Below are positions 7,094-15,257 of a stretch of DNA of 20,471 nucleotides, in pieces (positions within the stretch are counted from its first letter, which is position 1; each line of letters begins with the position of its first letter). This DNA is from Desulfobacteraceae bacterium 4572_89 (GTDB taxonomy: Bacteria > Desulfobacterota > Desulfobacteria > Desulfobacterales > Desulfobacteraceae). The DNA is taken from positions 1 through 20,471 of the forward strand of contig NBML01000012.1 of the NCBI GenBank assembly GCA_002085465.1, given 5' to 3'. The position numbers were made by a program, and so were the translations under genes. The notes below the pieces were generated by a model. The model was not told the origin of the DNA. It saw only the letters and a program-made list of their open reading frames with translations, and did not search any database.

Positions 7094-8644
7094 TTATTCG
7101 ACTACAAGATCGCCGAAGTATGGGAAATTCATTGCATTGATAATTTCTTTAACTTTCAGGTTCTTTTTGGCGCCATAGGAATGGTTCTGCCAGTGAAAAG
7201 GAATAAAAGCAGCATCATCATAAAGAATCTGCTCAATTTCCTGGAGCATTGCTGTACGTTTGTCAAGGTCGGTTTCAGACTGTGCTGCAATGGTCAGCTC
7301 ATCAACTTTTGGATTGCAATAACCGCTGTTATATTGCCCATAACCGGTTTCCTTGTTTTCGCACATCATTAAAAATTCAGAAAAGTTTCCTGAATCTTCT
7401 GTATCTGAATGCCATCCAATCATCATCATATCGGCAGCCCTGGCATCAAATTCATTCCAGTACTGGGCCTTGGGCATGGTTTTCAAATTTACTTTAATTC
7501 CGATTTTTCCCAGCATCTGAGCAGTTGCTTCGGCAATTTTGGCATCATTAACATACCGGTTGTTGGGAGCCATCATGGTGATTTCAAAACCGTTCGCATA
7601 CCCTGCTTCCCTCATGAGGGCCTTGGCTTTTTTCAAATCATATCTGGGTTTGAGTGTTTCTTTATAACCAGCATAACCTCTTGGGCCCTGCTGAGCTGCA
7701 ACCGTGGCAGTTCCCTTCATAATTTTTTGAACGATACCGGCATTGTTGACTGCATGGACAATTGCCTGACGTACCCGGACATCCTTAAGGGCTTCCACCC
7801 TGTTCTGGTTCATCTGAAAAGTAATGATACGTCCGCCGGAAATAGTCACCAGTTTTACTTTGTCATCTGAATTAACTCTTCTGAAATCCTGGGGAGGAAC
7901 AGGAGAAATAAAATCAACATCACCGGAAAGAAGAGCTGCAACCCTTGTTGCATTTTCTTTGATGGGAACCAGGGTAAATTTTGTAACATTACCCGGACAA
8001 TTTTTATCCCAATAATCTTTAAACCGTTCCATTTCAATTACCAGGCCCTGCTCACGTTTTGTTACAACAAAAGGACCGGTTCCGGATTCATTGTTCAAGG
8101 CAAAAGATTCACCAATTTTTACAATGGCATCCTTGGGCTGTCCGTTTGCATCCGTTCCTGTGTAGAACTCGGAATCCATGGCAAAGAAATAAGTGGACAT
8201 GTTGAGAAGAAGTGCATAGGGTTTTTTGGTTTTAATATCCACAGTGTAATCATCTATAATATAACATCCGTCAAAGGGTTCCAGAAGCCCTTTAAAGTCC
8301 ACACTGGTTCTCATCCGGTCAAAGGACCATTTCACATCCTTGGCAGAAAAGGTGTTTCCGCTATGAAATTTTACGCCTTTTCTAAGATAAAAACGCATGG
8401 TCAGTTCATCTTTCCGTTCCCATTTGGTTGCCAGACGGGGTTCAAAGGTAAGTTCCTGGGTCCAGCGTACAAGGGGATCAAACACCCAGTGTGACAGTTG
8501 GAGCATGCCGCCTGACAACTGAACCTGGGGATCAAGGGAAACCGGGTCTGCATCCAATCCTACCTTCAATGTCTTTGCACCGGCAGAGACAGTAAAAGAC
8601 AGCACCAGAAAAAGGCTTAACGCTAATAAAACTAATTTTTTCAT
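7094..8644 (-). CDS. peptide-type substrate-binding protein (SBP_bac_5), system 1
   Basis: A 516-residue secreted solute-binding protein of the DppA/OppA cluster. The start is set at ATG 8644 because GGAGG sits just upstream; the ATG four codons earlier has no ribosome site. Residues 1-24 form a signal peptide with MKK, a Leu-rich core and cleavage near VSAGA; there is no lipobox Cys. The mature protein opens with LKVGLDADPVSLDPQ and contains LATKWERKDELTMRFYLRKGVKFHSGN, the standard family block. It is the first gene of a transporter operon that continues into the glycyl-radical genes. Ligand identity cannot be read from the sequence; dipeptides, oligopeptides, glutathione and opines are all possible in this family. 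Confidence 0.94.
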   Translation of the reverse strand: MKKLVLLALSLFLVLSFTVSAGAKTLKVGLDADPVSLDPQVQLSGGMLQLSHWVFDPLVRWTQELTFEPRLATKWERKDELTMRFYLRKGVKFHSGNTFSAKDVKWSFDRMRTSVDFKGLLEPFDGCYIIDDYTVDIKTKKPYALLLNMSTYFFAMDSEFYTGTDANGQPKDAIVKIGESFALNNESGTGPFVVTKREQGLVIEMERFKDYWDKNCPGNVTKFTLVPIKENATRVAALLSGDVDFISPVPPQDFRRVNSDDKVKLVTISGGRIITFQMNQNRVEALKDVRVRQAIVHAVNNAGIVQKIMKGTATVAAQQGPRGYAGYKETLKPRYDLKKAKALMREAGYANGFEITMMAPNNRYVNDAKIAEATAQMLGKIGIKVNLKTMPKAQYWNEFDARAADMMMIGWHSDTEDSGNFSEFLMMCENKETGYGQYNSGYCNPKVDELTIAAQSETDLDKRTAMLQEIEQILYDDAAFIPFHWQNHSYGAKKNLKVKEIINAMNFPYFGDLVVE

Positions 8645-8816
8645 CCTATCCTCCATACTTAAGTTAAAATTTCCATTAAAAGCAAGGCTCTACCCTCTTT
8701 TAACAGTTCTAAACAGATTAAACATTTTGAATAGTTTCAAGTACCAAAAAAAGCTGCCATGGTCAAGCTATATCTTTCTCCCAGCCCTGAAAACAAAACT
8801 TGGGTTTTAATAAAAA
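8645..8816 (-). promoter_or_regulatory. probable promoter region of transporter/glycyl-radical operon
   Basis: This 172-bp gap precedes the binding-protein gene and follows the DUF523 gene on the same strand. On the minus strand TTGACC (8766-8761) is followed after 17 bp by TACTTG (8743-8738), a weak sigma70-like pair. A small inverted repeat, TTGAA-4-TTCAA (8727-8740), lies next to it. GGAGG before ATG 8644 is clear. The region is AT-rich. The promoter boxes are a weak match, and no known operator was recognised. Confidence 0.3.
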
Positions 8817-9311
8817 TTATGCTTTATAATTTTGTTTTATAAAAAATTTTGCCTCTTCAATTTCAGTTTCTGGAAAAACAGCCACTCCATTTTTAATTAA
8901 AAGAGCTGCTGTCACTCCCATTCCCGGAACCAGCCTTTTTTCAAATGTTCCATCATATATATTCCCTGTCCCGCAGGATGGGCTCTTTTCCTTTAAAACT
9001 GCAATTTTTATATCATGAGCCATTATCAGTTCCAGGGCCAGGAAAGCCCCGTGCAGAAACTGCAAGGTGACATCCTTTCCAGAGGATGTAGTAATCCTGG
9101 CCTTTTTTTCCAGCACATCCCCACCATTTCCATTGATTATTTCAGCAGGAGGCCTGGGAATATCAAGACCGCCTGCCACTTCAGGGCAGAACCTGACCAA
9201 AGAGCCATGGGCTTCCCATTCCCGGATCATGATATGATCCAAGGGTTTTCTTTTCCCGTCATACCTGACAAGATCGCCTGCAAGGCAGGCTGAAATCAAT
9301 ATTTTTCCCAT
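8817..9311 (-). CDS. DUF523 protein, TudS-like (thiouracil desulfidase family)
   Basis: A 164-residue protein with the DUF523 pattern: KILISACLAGDLVRYDG at the N-terminus, RFCPEVAGGLDIPRPPAEI in the middle and LKEKSPSCGTGNIYDGTF..LVPGMGVTAALL at the end. Cys9, Cys42 and Cys113 are the three conserved cysteines that hold a [4Fe-4S] cluster in TudS, a family member shown to remove sulfur from 2-thiouracil. That activity is inferred here, not proven, since many DUF523 proteins are uncharacterised. The ATG at 9311 begins the family domain; a TTG at 9326 would add five residues. Neither has a good Shine-Dalgarno sequence, so a leaderless or poorly translated message is possible. It is divergent from the acyl-CoA dehydrogenase gene. 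Confidence 0.88.
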   Translation of the reverse strand: MGKILISACLAGDLVRYDGKRKPLDHIMIREWEAHGSLVRFCPEVAGGLDIPRPPAEIINGNGGDVLEKKARITTSSGKDVTLQFLHGAFLALELIMAHDIKIAVLKEKSPSCGTGNIYDGTFEKRLVPGMGVTAALLIKNGVAVFPETEIEEAKFFIKQNYKA

Positions 9312-9354
9312 AAACAATGTATACAAAACTATTGGGTATTTGTAAAAATATTCA

Positions 9355-9383
9355 TTGACTATTTAAAGGTTTGGTGTAATGAA
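9355..9383 (+). promoter_or_regulatory. candidate sigma70 promoter of the acyl-CoA dehydrogenase gene
   Basis: TTGACT (9355-9360) is a near-consensus -35 box. After 16 bp comes TAATGA (9377-9382), or after 17 bp AATGAA preceded by TGT, which would be an extended -10. The -10 region coincides with the left arm of the palindrome at 9377-9396, as expected for repression by blocking RNA polymerase. The gene start at 9421 lies 38 bp downstream. Confidence 0.5.
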
Positions 9384-9396
9384 TGACCATTCATTA
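9377..9396. promoter_or_regulatory. 20-bp palindromic operator, TetR/FadR-like
   Basis: TAATGAATG-AC-CATTCATTA: two 9-base arms that are exact reverse complements around a 2-base centre. It covers the presumed -10 box of the acyl-CoA dehydrogenase promoter. The TGAATGA/TCATTCA arms resemble the operator of the Bacillus TetR-family fatty-acid regulator FadR, although the centre is shorter here. Control of a beta-oxidation gene by an acyl-CoA-responsive TetR protein is therefore a reasonable inference. No regulator gene is present in the window. Confidence 0.7.
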
Positions 9397-9420
9397 ATCA
9401 ATTCCAGGAGGATTTACATC

Positions 9421-11235
9421 ATGGCACAGCTAATTTCCGACCGCAGGGATATCGAGTTTGTACTCCATGAACTGCTTGAGGCTGAAAATCTGGCAAAAAT
9501 CCATGAAGATTTTGCAGATTTCAATAAAAAAACCATTGACCTGATTATTTCCGAGGCAAAAAACTTTGCAGTCAAAGAACTTCTGCCCTCCAATAAAGAG
9601 GGGGATGAACAGGGATGCACCCTTGAAGACGGAAAGGTAACCACCCCGGAATCCTTTAAGCGGCTCTTTGACCTGTTCAATGACGGAGAATGGCTGGCAC
9701 CCACTGAAGATCCGAAATGGGGTGGCCAGGGAATGCCCTTTACAATAGCATCTGCCGCAGCAGAATATTTCAACGGTGCCAATTATCCCTTTATGATGTA
9801 CCCTGGCCTTACCCAGGGGGCCGGCCATTTGATTGAAGAATTTGGCACCCAGGAACAAAAAGATATTTATCTTAAGAATATGTATACTGGAAAATGGACC
9901 GGCACCATGCTCCTGACCGAACCCGGCGCTGGATCCGATGTGGGTGCACTCACTACCAAAGCTGTTCCCAACGGGGACGGCACCTATTCCATCATTGGCG
10001 AAAAAATATTCATTTCCGGGGGTGACCATGATCTTACGGAAAATATAATCCACCCGGTTCTGGCCCGGATACAGGGCGCTCCCGAGGGGACAAAAGGGGT
10101 TTCCCTGTTTCTGGTTCCCAAATACAGGGTCAATAAAGACGGCAGCCTGGGTGAATTCAATGATGTTCTCTGCACCGGGATTGAACATAAAATGGGTATA
10201 AAGGGCAACAGCACCTGCTCCCTTTCCCTGGGTTCAAAAGGAGATTGCATTGGCACCCTCCTGGGTGCAGAGAACAAAGGCATGAAAGCCATGTTCCAGA
10301 TGATGAATGCCGCCAGGCGCCTGGTGGGATTCCAGGGATTTGCCTGCGCCACCACAGCCTATATGTATGCCCTTGATTATGCCAGAAACAGGGTCCAGGG
10401 AAAGGACCTCATGGAAATTATGAATCCAGATGCCCAACCTGTTTCCATCATCCACCATCCAGATGTCCGGAGGCAGCTCATGATGATGAAAGTCAATGTG
10501 GAAGGCATGAGATCCCTTTTATATTATGTTCACTATTGTGCGGACATGGCCGCCATTGCACCAACCCAGGAAGAAAAAGACAAATACCAGGGTTTTGTTG
10601 AAGTCCTGACCCCCATTGCCAAAGGCTATGTCACTGACCGGTCCTTTGAGGTTTGCAGCCATGGCATGCAGGTATACGGAGGGTATGGTTTTATCGAAGA
10701 ATATCCCATGGCCCAGTTGCTCAGGGATTGCAGGATCACCCTTATATACGAAGGCACAAACGGTATCCAGGCCATGGATCTTCTGGGCAGAAAACTGGGC
10801 CTGAACAAGGGCAAACCCATAATGGACCTGTTCGGAGAAATGCAGAAAACAATTGCAGCGGCCAAGACCATTCCCGGCCTTGAAAAAGAAACCGCCAAGG
10901 TGGAAGAGGCCATAAACAAACTGGCTGAAGTGGCCATCCACATGGGCCAGACCGCCATGTCAAAAAAAGTGCTTGCCGCCTTTGCCAATGCCCATCCTTT
11001 CCAGGATGCCACCGGCGACACAACCATGGCATGGCTCCTGCTCTGGAGGGCCACAATTGCTGCCCAAAAACTTGAAAAAGCCAAAAAGAAAGATAAACCA
11101 TTTTACCAAGGCGTGATCAAGTCTCTCCAGTTCTACGTCCAGACCCAGCTGCCCATCACCCTGGGCAGGTTTGCAGCACTAATGAACACAAGCTCTATTG
11201 CCGTGGAAATTGAGGACAACATGTTCCCGGGATAA
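9421..11235 (+). CDS. acyl-CoA dehydrogenase, long (~600-residue) type
   Basis: A 604-residue FAD-dependent acyl-CoA dehydrogenase that introduces the alpha-beta double bond in an acyl-CoA thioester. Start ATG 9421 follows AGGAGGA at 8 nt; an upstream in-frame ATG at 9379 lies inside the operator and is unlikely. FAD/substrate motifs are LLTEPGAGSDVGALTTKA (TEPGAGSD at 166-173) and GEKIFISGGDHD. The block RDCRITLIYEGTNGIQAMDLLGRKL holds the probable catalytic base Glu444. The extra C-terminal domain (about 465-604) places it with the DmdC/AcdA-like long dehydrogenases rather than the 380-residue short-chain type. The chain-length or methylthiopropionyl-CoA preference cannot be told. It is a single gene on the plus strand, convergent with the second transporter operon, with only 12 bp between stops. 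No electron-transfer flavoprotein genes are nearby. Confidence 0.95.
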   Translation: MAQLISDRRDIEFVLHELLEAENLAKIHEDFADFNKKTIDLIISEAKNFAVKELLPSNKEGDEQGCTLEDGKVTTPESFKRLFDLFNDGEWLAPTEDPKWGGQGMPFTIASAAAEYFNGANYPFMMYPGLTQGAGHLIEEFGTQEQKDIYLKNMYTGKWTGTMLLTEPGAGSDVGALTTKAVPNGDGTYSIIGEKIFISGGDHDLTENIIHPVLARIQGAPEGTKGVSLFLVPKYRVNKDGSLGEFNDVLCTGIEHKMGIKGNSTCSLSLGSKGDCIGTLLGAENKGMKAMFQMMNAARRLVGFQGFACATTAYMYALDYARNRVQGKDLMEIMNPDAQPVSIIHHPDVRRQLMMMKVNVEGMRSLLYYVHYCADMAAIAPTQEEKDKYQGFVEVLTPIAKGYVTDRSFEVCSHGMQVYGGYGFIEEYPMAQLLRDCRITLIYEGTNGIQAMDLLGRKLGLNKGKPIMDLFGEMQKTIAAAKTIPGLEKETAKVEEAINKLAEVAIHMGQTAMSKKVLAAFANAHPFQDATGDTTMAWLLLWRATIAAQKLEKAKKKDKPFYQGVIKSLQFYVQTQLPITLGRFAALMNTSSIAVEIEDNMFPG

Positions 11236-11247
11236 TAATCCCTGCAA

Positions 11248-12240
11248 TTATCCAATGTCATTTTCAGCATCAGCTAAAGGGAAATGACAGGCCACAAATT
11301 TACCCGGTGTGGTCTCCAAAAGTTCAGGAGACTTTGTTCTGCAGATATCCCGGGCATATTCGCAGCGGCTCTCAAAACTACACCCGTCTGGGAGGTTAAA
11401 AGGACTTGGGACTTCTCCCTCGATTCTGGGTGTTTTGCTCTTTGCATCTGGATCTGCAATAAAAATGCTTTCCATTAAAATTTTTGTATAGGGATGGCAC
11501 GGTTTCTGCCGGGAAAGATCTGCAGGGGTTATCTCAACGATCCTACCCAGATACATGACAATGATCCGTTGACAAAAATAATCCACCAGGGCCAGGTCAT
11601 GGGAAATAAACAAATAGGTGATGTTAAATTGATGACCCAACTGCTGAAGCAATAGGATGATCTGTGCCTGAACCGATACATCCAGGGCAGCTGTGGGTTC
11701 ATCTAAAATAATGAATTCAGGAGAAAGGGACAGGGCTCGTGCGATTACGGCCCGCTGCTTCTGCCCTCCGGACAATTGATGGGGATAGTAACGACAATGT
11801 TCCGCTTTCAGGCCAACCATTCCCAATAATTCAAAAATACGGTCTTTACTTTCTGCCTGGGACATTTTTTCTCTTTGGATCTTAAACACCTCTTCCAAGC
11901 TCCGGTATATGGAGTTGCGGGGGTCCAGAGATGAATGGGGGTCCTGGAAAACCATTTGCATTTTTCGTCTCAGCCTGCGCAGGGACTGTTTTCCAATAAG
12001 GTTGATGTCTTGTCCATCAAATACAATGCTTCCCCGGGTGGGTTTGATAAGGCTTAAAATGAGTCTTGCAAGGGTAGATTTGCCGCATCCTGACTCACCC
12101 ACAACCCCAAGGGATTCTCCCTGGAAAATATCAAGGGATACATCATTAACGGCTTTTACTTCCCCTATTTTCCGATGCAGCAACCCGCCGGTAATGGGGA
12201 AAAATTTGGACAGATGCCGGATTTCAACTAAAGCCTTCAT
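11248..12240 (-). CDS. peptide ABC transporter ATPase, F subunit, system 2
   Basis: A 330-residue ATPase. Walker A GESGCGKST is at 48-56, Q-loop FQDP at 98-101, signature LSGGQKQR at 156-163, Walker B FIILDE at 176-181 and H-loop His214. The C-terminal Opp/Dpp extension has Cys287, 293, 300 and 318 in iron-sulfur spacing. Start ATG 12240 gives an ATGA overlap with the stop of the D subunit and has GGAGG about 8 nt ahead. A GTG at 12255 would add five residues and is less likely. It is the last gene of the operon and ends 12 bp from the convergent dehydrogenase stop; no clear terminator hairpin is visible there. Confidence 0.95.
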   Translation of the reverse strand: MKALVEIRHLSKFFPITGGLLHRKIGEVKAVNDVSLDIFQGESLGVVGESGCGKSTLARLILSLIKPTRGSIVFDGQDINLIGKQSLRRLRRKMQMVFQDPHSSLDPRNSIYRSLEEVFKIQREKMSQAESKDRIFELLGMVGLKAEHCRYYPHQLSGGQKQRAVIARALSLSPEFIILDEPTAALDVSVQAQIILLLQQLGHQFNITYLFISHDLALVDYFCQRIIVMYLGRIVEITPADLSRQKPCHPYTKILMESIFIADPDAKSKTPRIEGEVPSPFNLPDGCSFESRCEYARDICRTKSPELLETTPGKFVACHFPLADAENDIG

Positions 12241-13220
12241 GAATCTGCCCTCCACTGGGGGCTGAATTTATGGCATTTAATGTTTGTGTCATTGGTTAAT
12301 TGTATGTTTATAGGACTTTCTTTCATACAACATGGTTTTGCATCAGGACAGCGGGGATGATACCGGCACCCGCTGGGAAATGTCTGCACGCTGGGTACAT
12401 TCCCAGGAATGACATTGAGGGATCTTTCCTCCATACCCAGTGTTGGAATGCAATTGAGCAATGCCCCTGTATAGGGATGTTCCGGTGCCTTGAAAACCGA
12501 TTCTACCCGGCCGGTTTCCACCACATTTCCCGCATACATGACAGCAACGGTATCACAGAGATGGGAAATCACGCCCAAATCATGGGTAATCATGATGAGC
12601 CCGATATGTCTTTTCCGAATTGTTTCCTTGAATAATTCAATTATCTGGGCCTGAACAGTAACATCCAGGGCAGTGGTTGGTTCGTCTGCAATTAAAAGTT
12701 TGGGATCGGCGCAAAGTCCCATGGCAATGACAATTCTCTGTTTCAATCCCCCTGAAAGTTGATGGGGATATTGAAAAAAAACCTTATCTGCATTGGGAAT
12801 TCTAAGGGATGTCATCACATCCACGGCCTTTTTTTGGGCATCTGCCCTGGATATCTTCATATGCAGCATGAGACCCTCTACAATCTGATCACCCACTCTA
12901 TAAACCGGGTCCAGGGATGTCATGGGATTCTGGGATATCAAAGAGATCTTGTTTCCTCTTAGTTTCTGGTATTCTTTTTCAGATATTGAGCCCAAATCCT
13001 GCCCCTCGAAAATAATTCTACCGCTGGAAATCCTTCCATCCAGTAAGGGCAGCAGACCCATGATGGCCTGGGCTGTGACTGATTTACCAGACCCTGTTTC
13101 TCCCACAAGGCCTAAAATCTCGCCAGCTTTAACATCAAAGCTGATCCCGCTTAACGGCTCAACTATGCCGTCACGGGTTTTGAACTCCACCTGTAAATTC
13201 TCCACCTGTAACAGTGTCAT
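12237..13220 (-). CDS. peptide ABC transporter ATPase, D subunit, system 2
   Basis: A 327-residue ATPase with Walker A GETGSGKS (40-47), signature LSGGLKQR (155-162), Walker B LLIADE (175-180) and H-loop His213. The Q-loop reads SQNP (Gln97) instead of the common FQDP; the essential Gln is kept. The C-terminal cysteines are 285, 291, 297/298 and 316, with an extra Cys in the third position. The gene begins in an ATGA overlap with the C permease and ends in one with the F ATPase, so the three are coupled. It works with the F subunit on the permease pair encoded upstream. Confidence 0.95.
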   Translation of the reverse strand: MTLLQVENLQVEFKTRDGIVEPLSGISFDVKAGEILGLVGETGSGKSVTAQAIMGLLPLLDGRISSGRIIFEGQDLGSISEKEYQKLRGNKISLISQNPMTSLDPVYRVGDQIVEGLMLHMKISRADAQKKAVDVMTSLRIPNADKVFFQYPHQLSGGLKQRIVIAMGLCADPKLLIADEPTTALDVTVQAQIIELFKETIRKRHIGLIMITHDLGVISHLCDTVAVMYAGNVVETGRVESVFKAPEHPYTGALLNCIPTLGMEERSLNVIPGNVPSVQTFPSGCRYHPRCPDAKPCCMKESPINIQLTNDTNIKCHKFSPQWRADS

Positions 13221-14101
13221 TTGAGGGTATCCTCCCGGATATCCATAATATCCACCAAAGCATCTCCAAAAAGGTTAAAGCCGAAAACTGTAATCATCAT
13301 GGCAAGCCCCGGAAATACAATGACCCATGGTGAAATAAAAAGATAGGCTGTTCCATTGCTCATCATGGCCCCCCAGCTGGGCATGGGTGGCTGGGCACCC
13401 ATACCTAAAAAGCCAAGGGTTGCTTCCAGGACAATGGCTTGGCCAATGCCAATGGTAGCTGCAACAATCACCGGGGCAATGGCATTAGGGAAAAGATGCT
13501 TAAACAAAATGGTAAAGTCTGTGGCCCCGAGAGACCGGGTAGCTTCCACATAGATTTCATTCTTGAGCATGAGGATCTGTCCCCTGATCAACCTGGCATA
13601 TTGGGCCCAGTAGGTCAGGGCAATGGCAATGATCACACACTCAATCCCTGCGCCCACAACCGCAACCAAAAGAAGGGCCACAAGGATTTCCGGCAAAGAC
13701 CAGGTCAGGTCCGTAACAATGGAGAGGGCCTGATCCAGCCATCCCCCGTAATATCCGGCAAATGCACCCAGAATGACCCCGATGAATACGGACAGGCCCA
13801 CGGAAACAACACCCACATAGACTGAAATCCTTGATCCATGGAGAATCCGACTGAACACATCCCTTCCAAATTCATCGGTTCCCATGAGATGGTCCTGGGA
13901 AGGAGGGCTGTTCATTATGCTTAGATCCTGCTCCTTATAGGAATAAGGGGCTATGAAATCAGCAGATATGGCCATGAGGATCAGGCCGGCTATGATAATA
14001 GTACCCAGGAGACCTGCCTTGTTAGTTTTTAATTTTTTTACCCGTCTCAGCCACCTGTTGGCAGGTGGAATGATATTGTCTTGGTTTTGATTATTTTTCA
14101 T
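13217..14101 (-). CDS. peptide ABC transporter permease, C subunit, system 2
   Basis: A 294-residue membrane protein: a basic N-terminus (NRWLRRVKKLKTNKAG), a first transmembrane helix at about 31-52, the C-subunit block GTDEFGRDVFSRILHGSRIS, then the BPD_transp_1 core with EAA loop IYVEATRSLGATDF..KHLFPN and GFLGMGAQPP. The ATG at 14101 has no good Shine-Dalgarno sequence; the upstream 123 bp are taken up by a palindromic repeat, which may have displaced the original leader. In contrast to system 1, the B-C joint is therefore separated rather than overlapping. Confidence 0.94.
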   Translation of the reverse strand: MKNNQNQDNIIPPANRWLRRVKKLKTNKAGLLGTIIIAGLILMAISADFIAPYSYKEQDLSIMNSPPSQDHLMGTDEFGRDVFSRILHGSRISVYVGVVSVGLSVFIGVILGAFAGYYGGWLDQALSIVTDLTWSLPEILVALLLVAVVGAGIECVIIAIALTYWAQYARLIRGQILMLKNEIYVEATRSLGATDFTILFKHLFPNAIAPVIVAATIGIGQAIVLEATLGFLGMGAQPPMPSWGAMMSNGTAYLFISPWVIVFPGLAMMITVFGFNLFGDALVDIMDIREDTLK

Positions 14102-14121
14102 TGTGACTGCTTAAAATAAAT

Positions 14122-14200
14122 TAGCGCGCTATCGCGCGGGATTTTAGCATTTAGCCATTAGCTGTTAGCTAGCGGCTAAATGCTAACGGCTAAATGCAAA
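14122..14200. repeat. palindromic repeat element inside the operon
   Basis: The gap between the B and C permease genes holds stacked palindromes. TTAGCATTTAGCC (14144-14156) is the exact reverse complement of GGCTAAATGCTAA (14174-14186). An alternative 16-base pairing joins 14147-14162 with 14182-14197, with one G/T mismatch. CGGCTAAATGC is directly repeated at 14173-14183 and 14187-14197. A GCGCG-4-CGCGC hairpin (14124-14137) sits beside it. The unit is unlike the surrounding sequence and resembles the short dispersed REP/MITE-like repeats built on TTAGCATTTAGCC seen in many genomes. It could act as an mRNA stem-loop that lowers expression of the downstream C, D and F genes. Confidence 0.8.
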
Positions 14201-14224
14201 TTCCTATACTATTAAATTTCTGTT

Positions 14225-15151
14225 TCAATGATGTTGATCCCTCACTCTGGGGTCTGTCACTGCATAAAGGATGTCAGCCAGAAATGTGCCCATCATGATG
14301 CCCATGGCCAAAATCAGCATGGCTCCCTGGATAACGGGATAATCCCTTCGAAACAAGCCGGTGATCAATAATTGTCCCAGGCCGGGCCGGCCAAAAACGA
14401 TTTCAACTGTGACTGTCCCTCCCAGAACCCATCCGATGCGCAATCCCAGGATAGTAATGACTGGAATCAATGCATTCCGTAAAATGTGTTTCAGCAGGAT
14501 TGCTTTTTTCCCAAGCCCTTTGGCATGGAGCATTACAATAAAATCCTTGGATGCCACTTCCAACATGGACACCCGTGTGACCCTTGCAATAAGTCCTGCT
14601 CCGCCCAATCCCACGGTAATTGCCGGAAGGACCAGAGACATCAGGGAACCGGAACCTGAAATGGGAAACCAGGTCATCCACACGGCAAAAATCAGGATAA
14701 GGATCAAGCCCAGCCAGAAAGCAGGTATGGTAACCCCGAATAAAGCCACCAGCATGGCCAGGTGGTCAAAAATAGTATTTTTGGCTGCCGCAGAAATGAT
14801 GCCCATGGAAACCCCCAGAACAAATGAAAGAGCAATGGCTGTAAGGCCCAGGGAAAGGCTGTAGGGCAGATGGTGAAGTAAGAGTTCCGTTACCGGTCGT
14901 TTCTCAATGATTGATCGCCCCAGATCTCCGTGAAGCATGTTTTTAAACCAGATAAAATATTGAACCGGAATTGATTTGTCCAGATTATATTTTTCTACCA
15001 GCTTTTGTTCATGGGCTTTGGTCATTCCCGGTCCCATAAGATTGTCAATGGGGTTTCCCGGTACAATGTGAATCAGAGAAAAGATAATGATGGACACCAC
15101 AACAAATATGGGAATCATCAATAGGGAACGGCGTAAAACAAACTGCCACAT
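14225..15151 (-). CDS. peptide ABC transporter permease, B subunit, system 2
   Basis: A 308-residue B-type permease. The N-terminus WQFVLRRSLLMIPIFVVVSIIIF is the first membrane helix, followed by IVPGNPIDNLMGPG and GDLGRSIIEKRPVTELL, which are standard for B subunits. The EAA coupling loop is FIVMLHAKGLGKKAILLKHILRNALIP, and the protein ends in the family block DILYAVTDPRVR. ATG 15151 has GGAGTAGGA ahead. It lies 106 bp downstream of the binding-protein gene, a gap containing an inverted repeat. It is shorter than the system 1 B subunit because it lacks the extra periplasmic insertion. Confidence 0.94.
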   Translation of the reverse strand: MWQFVLRRSLLMIPIFVVVSIIIFSLIHIVPGNPIDNLMGPGMTKAHEQKLVEKYNLDKSIPVQYFIWFKNMLHGDLGRSIIEKRPVTELLLHHLPYSLSLGLTAIALSFVLGVSMGIISAAAKNTIFDHLAMLVALFGVTIPAFWLGLILILIFAVWMTWFPISGSGSLMSLVLPAITVGLGGAGLIARVTRVSMLEVASKDFIVMLHAKGLGKKAILLKHILRNALIPVITILGLRIGWVLGGTVTVEIVFGRPGLGQLLITGLFRRDYPVIQGAMLILAMGIMMGTFLADILYAVTDPRVRDQHH

Positions 15152-15190
15152 GTTTTTCCTACTCCAAAGGATTTTTTAAAAATTTCAGGG

Positions 15191-15237
15191 TTCCTCTGAT
15201 CTCTTTGATGCATGCTGACCCAAAAAAATCAGAGAAA
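15191..15237 (-). other. stem-loop between binding-protein and permease genes
   Basis: On the minus strand TTTCTCTGAT pairs with ATCAGAGGAA (10 bp including one G-T pair) around a 27-nt loop. There is no T tract after the second arm, so it is not a classic terminator. Hairpins at this place in binding-protein-dependent operons often protect the binding-protein part of the mRNA and allow its higher level. That role is inferred. Confidence 0.35.
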
Positions 15238-15257
15238 TTATGTAAGAAAAGAAGAGA

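Noticed and set aside
6719..7372. Plus-strand frame of 217 codons across the binding protein/permease joint
   Set aside because: Covers two recognised minus-strand genes and their spacer; composition is that of antisense sequence.
8744..8767. Weak hairpin with T7 on the minus strand as terminator of the DUF523 gene
   Set aside because: Only a four-base AGCT/AGCT stem around a long loop; it also overlaps the candidate promoter, so I do not call it.
9379..9420. Upstream in-frame ATG giving a 618-residue dehydrogenase
   Set aside because: The ATG is inside the promoter/operator palindrome and lacks a ribosome site, whereas ATG 9421 has AGGAGGA at ideal distance.
9430..10188. Minus-strand frame of 252 codons
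   Set aside because: Antisense to the acyl-CoA dehydrogenase, with no motifs and no operon context.
11228..11241. GGGAT-AATA-ATCCC hairpin as a terminator between the convergent genes
   Set aside because: Only five pairs, overlaps the stop codon, and no T tract follows on either strand.
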